Assembly: GCA_014879765.1 (NCBI GenBank)
Contig: JACSRL010000370.1
Location: forward strand, 1 to 7,943
Source: Anaerolinea sp.
GTDB lineage: Bacteria > Chloroflexota > Anaerolineae > JAAEKA01
Length of the DNA: 7,943 nt
Direction: 5' to 3'
The position numbers and the translations under genes were made by a program. Shown here one piece after another: positions 5,033 to 7,943 of this stretch (within the stretch, counting starts at the first letter, position 1; the number at the start of each line of letters is the position of its first letter). The notes below the pieces were generated by a model. That model did not search any database. It saw only the letters and a list, made by a program, of their open reading frames with translations, and was not told the origin of the DNA.

Positions 5033-5608
5033 ATGCACGAAGAAATCATCATCTCCGGCTTTGGCGGCCAGGGCGCGCTCTTTGCGGGCCAACTGCTGGC
5101 CTATGCCGGCATGGATAGCGGCAAACACGTCACCTGGATCCCCTCCTATGGCCCGGAAATGCGCGGCGGCACCGCCCACTGCACGGTGGTCATCTCCGAC
5201 GAGCCCATCGGCTCCCCCATGGTGCGCAACCCGTCGGCCGTGATCGCGCTCAACCTGCCGTCGCTGGACAAATACGAAGGGCTGGTCAAGCCGGGCGGCG
5301 TGCTGATCTACAACAGCTCGCTGGTGGAGCGCGCGGTTTCCCGCGCTGACATTCGCGTGGCGCCGACGCCGGCCAACGCCATCTCCATGGAGGAGACGGC
5401 GCCCCTGCTGGAGGGCAAGCCGGGCGACGCGCGGCTGGCCAACGTGGTGATGCTGGGCGCGCTGGTGCAGGCCACCGGCCTGCTCCCGCTGGAAGCCATC
5501 GAAGCCGCGCTGGCCGCGCACCTGCCGCAGCGCCATCGGCGCTGGCTGGAGCCCAACGGCCGCGCCCTGCGCCGCGGCGCCGGCATCGCCGAGGCGGTCG
5601 CGCTTTGA
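5033..5608 (+). CDS. 2-oxoacid:ferredoxin oxidoreductase gamma subunit
   Basis: The 191-residue protein starts MHEEIIISGFGGQG and has the gamma-family signatures GFGGQG (9-14) and YGPEMRGGTA (39-48), then VVISDEPIGSP, ALNLPSLDKY and a closing helix region with NGRALRRG. Gamma subunits help bind CoA and complete the heterotetramer with alpha, beta and the ferredoxin-like subunit. I chose the ATG at 5033 because AGGAG (5022-5026) lies 6 bases upstream and the family starts with this strand. A longer reading from 4928 would add 35 residues translated from the octamer array and is not credible. The 199-base gap after the beta gene is unusual for this operon. The conserved gene order still argues for one enzyme. 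Confidence 0.93.
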   Translation: MHEEIIISGFGGQGALFAGQLLAYAGMDSGKHVTWIPSYGPEMRGGTAHCTVVISDEPIGSPMVRNPSAVIALNLPSLDKYEGLVKPGGVLIYNSSLVERAVSRADIRVAPTPANAISMEETAPLLEGKPGDARLANVVMLGALVQATGLLPLEAIEAALAAHLPQRHRRWLEPNGRALRRGAGIAEAVAL

Positions 5609-5615
5609 TCCACCG

Positions 5616-5645
5616 GAAATCGGAGGCTTGCAAACCTCCGATTTC
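5616..5645 (+). terminator. Hairpin after the gamma subunit gene, probable terminator or processing site
   Basis: GAAATCGGAGG (5616-5626) pairs perfectly with CCTCCGATTTC (5635-5645) over an 8-base loop, 7 bases past the gamma stop. A G-T pair can extend it. Only TCTCTG follows, so the U-tract is poor. It may partly end the oxidoreductase message before the aminotransferase gene, giving the latter a lower level, or act as an mRNA stabiliser. Confidence 0.5.
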
Positions 5646-5678
5646 TCTGTGCGTTTAGTCTGTCGAGGAGAGAATCTC

Positions 5679-6956
5679 ATGGCAACCCCGTGGCACAACC
5701 GCTACGCTTTGCGTACTGAAGGGATGGGCAGCTCCGTGATCCGTGAGCTGCTCAAGCTGACCGAACAGCCCGACGTGATCTCCTTCGCCGGCGGCCTGCC
5801 TGCGCCGGAGATGTTCCCGGTGGAGGAGTTCAAGCAGGCATCGGACAAGGTGTTGGCCGAGTTCGGCGCCAAGGCGCTGCAATATGGCGCGACCGAGGGC
5901 TATTTCCCGCTGCGCAGCCTGATCGTGCAGCAGATGGCGCGCTATGGCATCCACGCCAAAGAGGACAACGTGTTGCTGACCAGCGGCTCGCAGCAGGCGC
6001 TGGACATGATCGGCCGGCTGCTGATCAATCCCGGCGACAAGGTCCTGACGGAAAGCCCCACCTATCTGGGCGCGCTGCAGGCGTGGTCCGCCTACCAGGC
6101 GCGCTATGTGACCGTGCCCATCGACCAGGACGGCATGCGCACCGAGCTGCTGGAGGAGGCGCTGCGCTCCGGGCCCAAGTTCATGTACATCTTGCCCAAT
6201 TTCCAGAACCCCGGCGGCGTGACCCTGGCGCTGGAGCGACGCATGAAGCTGGTGCAGATGGCCGATCACCACGGCATCCCGCTGGTCGAGGATGATCCCT
6301 ACGGCCAGTTGCGCTACTCCGGCGAACACCTGCCGCCGCTGGTGGTGCTGGACCACGAGCACCTGGAAAGCCGGGCCTCCGACGGCCACGGCTATTTCGA
6401 GGGCAACGTGATCTACACCAGCACCTTCAGCAAGACGCTGGCGCCCGGGCTGCGCCTGGGCTGGATCGTGGCGCCGGTGGAGGTGATCAAACGCTGCGTG
6501 CAGGCCAAGCAGGGCATGGACCTGCACACCAGCAGCTTCGTCCAGATGGTGGCCTACGAGGTGGCCAAGGATGGCTTCCTGGAGCAGCACGTGCGCCGCA
6601 TCCGCCAGGTCTACGCGCACCGGCGCGATGTGATGCTGGCCGCCATGGAACGCTACTTCCCCGACGAGGTGCAGTGGACGCGGCCGGACGGCGGGCTCTT
6701 CCTGTGGGCCTGGATGCCCGAAGGGATGGACGCGGCTGAGCTGCTCAAGATAGCGGTGGACACCCAGCGCGTCGCCTTCGTGCCCGGCCACGCCTTCTAT
6801 CCCGACGGCCAGGGCAAGAACACCATGCGCCTGAACTTCTCCAACGCCGCGCCGGAGATGATCGAAGAAGGCATCCGCCGCCTGGGCGCAGTGCTCAAGG
6901 GGCAGATGGCCGGCAGCAAGCGGGCGGAGAAGGTCGTCGAACGCGTGCTGGCGTAA
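5679..6956 (+). CDS. PLP-dependent aminotransferase, fold type I (LysN/MocR-like)
   Basis: The 425-residue enzyme transfers an amino group between an amino acid and a 2-oxoacid. Motifs in order: FAGGLPAPEMFP (36-47), QYGATEGYFPLR (68-79), TSGSQQALD (101-109), ESPTY (125-129) stacking on the cofactor, PNFQNPGG (173-180), EDDPYGQLRY (204-213; D206 and Y208 contact PLP), the Schiff-base lysine K252 in STFSKTLAPGLRLGW, and R384 in MRLNFSN, which binds the substrate carboxylate. This set is typical of the 2-aminoadipate/aromatic/branched-chain group close to LysN and to MocR C-terminal domains. No helix-turn-helix is present, so it is an enzyme and not a regulator. The ATG at 5679 has GAGGAG (5665-5670) eight bases upstream. 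A TTG at 5628 in the same frame lies inside the preceding hairpin and is rejected. Next to a 2-oxoacid oxidoreductase it may feed it by amino-acid transamination. The substrate cannot be read from sequence. Confidence 0.93.
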   Translation: MATPWHNRYALRTEGMGSSVIRELLKLTEQPDVISFAGGLPAPEMFPVEEFKQASDKVLAEFGAKALQYGATEGYFPLRSLIVQQMARYGIHAKEDNVLLTSGSQQALDMIGRLLINPGDKVLTESPTYLGALQAWSAYQARYVTVPIDQDGMRTELLEEALRSGPKFMYILPNFQNPGGVTLALERRMKLVQMADHHGIPLVEDDPYGQLRYSGEHLPPLVVLDHEHLESRASDGHGYFEGNVIYTSTFSKTLAPGLRLGWIVAPVEVIKRCVQAKQGMDLHTSSFVQMVAYEVAKDGFLEQHVRRIRQVYAHRRDVMLAAMERYFPDEVQWTRPDGGLFLWAWMPEGMDAAELLKIAVDTQRVAFVPGHAFYPDGQGKNTMRLNFSNAAPEMIEEGIRRLGAVLKGQMAGSKRAEKVVERVLA

Positions 6957-7053
6957 TGCGTAACGAGTAATGCGTAACTCGTAACCGGAGACGATCTCCG
7001 TATTATGGAAGAGCTCTCCGGTTACGAGTTACTCGTTACTCGTTACGCATTAC
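6953..7053. repeat. 39-bp inverted repeat made of heptamer units
   Basis: Arms 6953-6991 and 7015-7053 are complementary at all but two positions, around a 23-base centre. Each arm is a run of 7-base units of the form TAAYNCG or TAACGAG on the left strand (TAATGCG, TAACGAG, TAATGCG, TAACTCG, TAACCGG), mirrored on the right. The only mismatches fall in the third unit. The left arm contains the TAA stop of the aminotransferase gene. The right arm ends 28 bases before the isomerase start. No T-tract and no obvious target-site duplication is seen. It would form a very stable RNA hairpin or a cruciform. Confidence 0.92.
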
Positions 7054-7081
7054 CTCCTTCTGCCCGGAGAAACCCCTCGCC

Positions 7082-7943
7082 ATGCCAACACCCACCCTGT
7101 ACCCCCTGCTTTTCCGCCCGGTGCTCAAAGATTATCTGTGGGGCGGGCGCAACCTGGAGACGAAGCTGGGCCGCGCGCTGCCGGCAGAGGGCGTCATTGC
7201 CGAAAGTTGGGAGATCGCCGCGCACGAGGATGGCGCGTCGGTGGTGGAGAATGGGCTTTTCGCGGGCCAGACGCTGACCCAGGTACACGCCTCGCTGGGG
7301 ATTGACCTGATCGGGACCAACAACGCCTGGGCGCAGCAGCGCGGCAAGTTTCCCCTGCTGATCAAGCTGCTGGACGCGGCCGCGCCGCTGTCGGTGCAGG
7401 TCCACCCCGACGACGCCTACGCGCTGACCCACGAAGGCAATGAGCTGGGCAAGACCGAGATGTGGGTGGTGCTGCACGCGGAGCCAAGCGCGGAGCTGAT
7501 CGTGGGTGTCAAGGCGGGTACGACGCCCGCAGCCTTCCGCCAGGCCATCGCGCAGAACCGGCTGGAGCCTTTCCTGCACCGCCTGCCGGTGCGGGCCGGC
7601 GACCACGTCTGCGTGCCAGCCGGCACGCTGCACGCCATCATGGGCGGCCTGCTGATCGCCGAGATCCAGCAGAACTCCAACACCACCTATCGGGTCTACG
7701 ACTGGGGCCGCGTGGGCGCAGATGGCCGGCCGCGGCCGCTGCACGTGGACAAGGCGCTGGATGTGATCGATTTCGACCGCGTCGCGCCGCAGATCGTCGC
7801 ACCGGCGTTGCTGGACGAAGCGCCGGGCCTGCGCCGCGAGCTGCTCTGCCGCAACCGCTACTTCACCACCGAGCGGGTCACGCTGGCCGCGGGGGCCCAG
7901 TTCCACGGCCTCTGCGCCGGCGAGAGTCTGGAGATCTGGGGCG
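7082..7943 (+). CDS. manA: Mannose-6-phosphate isomerase, class I, 3' end cut by the window
   Basis: The enzyme interconverts mannose 6-phosphate and fructose 6-phosphate, linking glycolysis to GDP-mannose and glycan synthesis. The 287 visible residues stay open to the window end. Zinc ligands of type I isomerases are all present: Q106 and H108 in SVQVHPDD, E126 in KTEMWVVL, and H184 in PAGTLHAI. The active-site phrase EIQQNSNTTYRVYDWGR (194-210) follows, and PVLKDYLWGGRNL near the start is also typical. The short bacterial form has about 315-325 residues, so some 30 are missing. GGAGA (7066-7070) lies 11 bases before the ATG, a long and weak spacing, but no better in-frame start exists and the family begins here. 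It follows the large inverted repeat and is probably controlled separately from the aminotransferase. Confidence 0.94.
   Translation, partial: MPTPTLYPLLFRPVLKDYLWGGRNLETKLGRALPAEGVIAESWEIAAHEDGASVVENGLFAGQTLTQVHASLGIDLIGTNNAWAQQRGKFPLLIKLLDAAAPLSVQVHPDDAYALTHEGNELGKTEMWVVLHAEPSAELIVGVKAGTTPAAFRQAIAQNRLEPFLHRLPVRAGDHVCVPAGTLHAIMGGLLIAEIQQNSNTTYRVYDWGRVGADGRPRPLHVDKALDVIDFDRVAPQIVAPALLDEAPGLRRELLCRNRYFTTERVTLAAGAQFHGLCAGESLEIWG

Noticed and set aside
5628..5678. TTG start for the aminotransferase
   Set aside because: It lies in the loop of the 5616-5645 hairpin with no ribosome binding site; the ATG at 5679 has GAGGAG and fits the family start.
5655..6791. Open frame of 378 codons on the minus strand opposite the aminotransferase
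   Set aside because: Same shadow effect; no domain, no ribosome binding site, and the plus strand encodes a complete PLP enzyme.
7005..7277. Plus-strand frame of 90 codons starting in the inverted repeat
   Set aside because: It has no ribosome binding site or motif and overlaps the well-supported isomerase gene in another frame.
7043..7906. Long minus-strand frame opposite the isomerase gene
   Set aside because: Shadow of manA; no recognisable domain and typical shadow composition.

Overview
The window is GC-rich bacterial DNA with tightly spaced, Shine-Dalgarno-led genes. It resembles a Chloroflexota (Anaerolineae-type) chromosome. That guess rests on the gene set (Rex, a four-subunit 2-oxoacid:ferredoxin oxidoreductase, a LysN/MocR-type aminotransferase, a short class I mannose-6-phosphate isomerase) and on the many short tandem and palindromic repeats between genes. 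It is an inference from style, not a proven placement.

Left part (1-1666): a 31-bp repeat pair lies downstream of a minus-strand Yip1-type membrane protein gene. That gene is divergent from rex, the NADH/NAD+-sensing repressor. The shared intergenic region (839-1042) holds promoter-like sequences for both directions and a good Rex operator match over the rex -35 region, which suggests autoregulation.

Middle (1667-2585): a 360-base gene-free stretch carries two perfect, long hairpins and a promoter with a perfect TATAAT. A small two-CBS-domain protein gene follows.

Right (2586-7943): an operon-like run encodes ferredoxin (delta), alpha, beta and gamma subunits of a ferredoxin-dependent 2-oxoacid oxidoreductase, probably of the branched-chain VOR or KOR type. 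A PLP aminotransferase follows, then a mannose-6-phosphate isomerase truncated by the window end. The aminotransferase could convert amino acids to 2-oxoacids, which the oxidoreductase would decarboxylate to acyl-CoA while reducing ferredoxin. The reverse, reductive direction is also possible. The linkage to redox sensing by Rex is positional only; I saw no Rex operator before the oxidoreductase genes.

No wholly new multi-gene system is evident. The most unusual content is non-coding. Heptamer tandem repeats begin at or next to the stop codons of two genes, and one of them is arranged as a 39-bp inverted repeat. An octamer repeat array sits inside the oxidoreductase gene cluster, and a 20-bp hairpin is built from two self-palindromic 15-mers.
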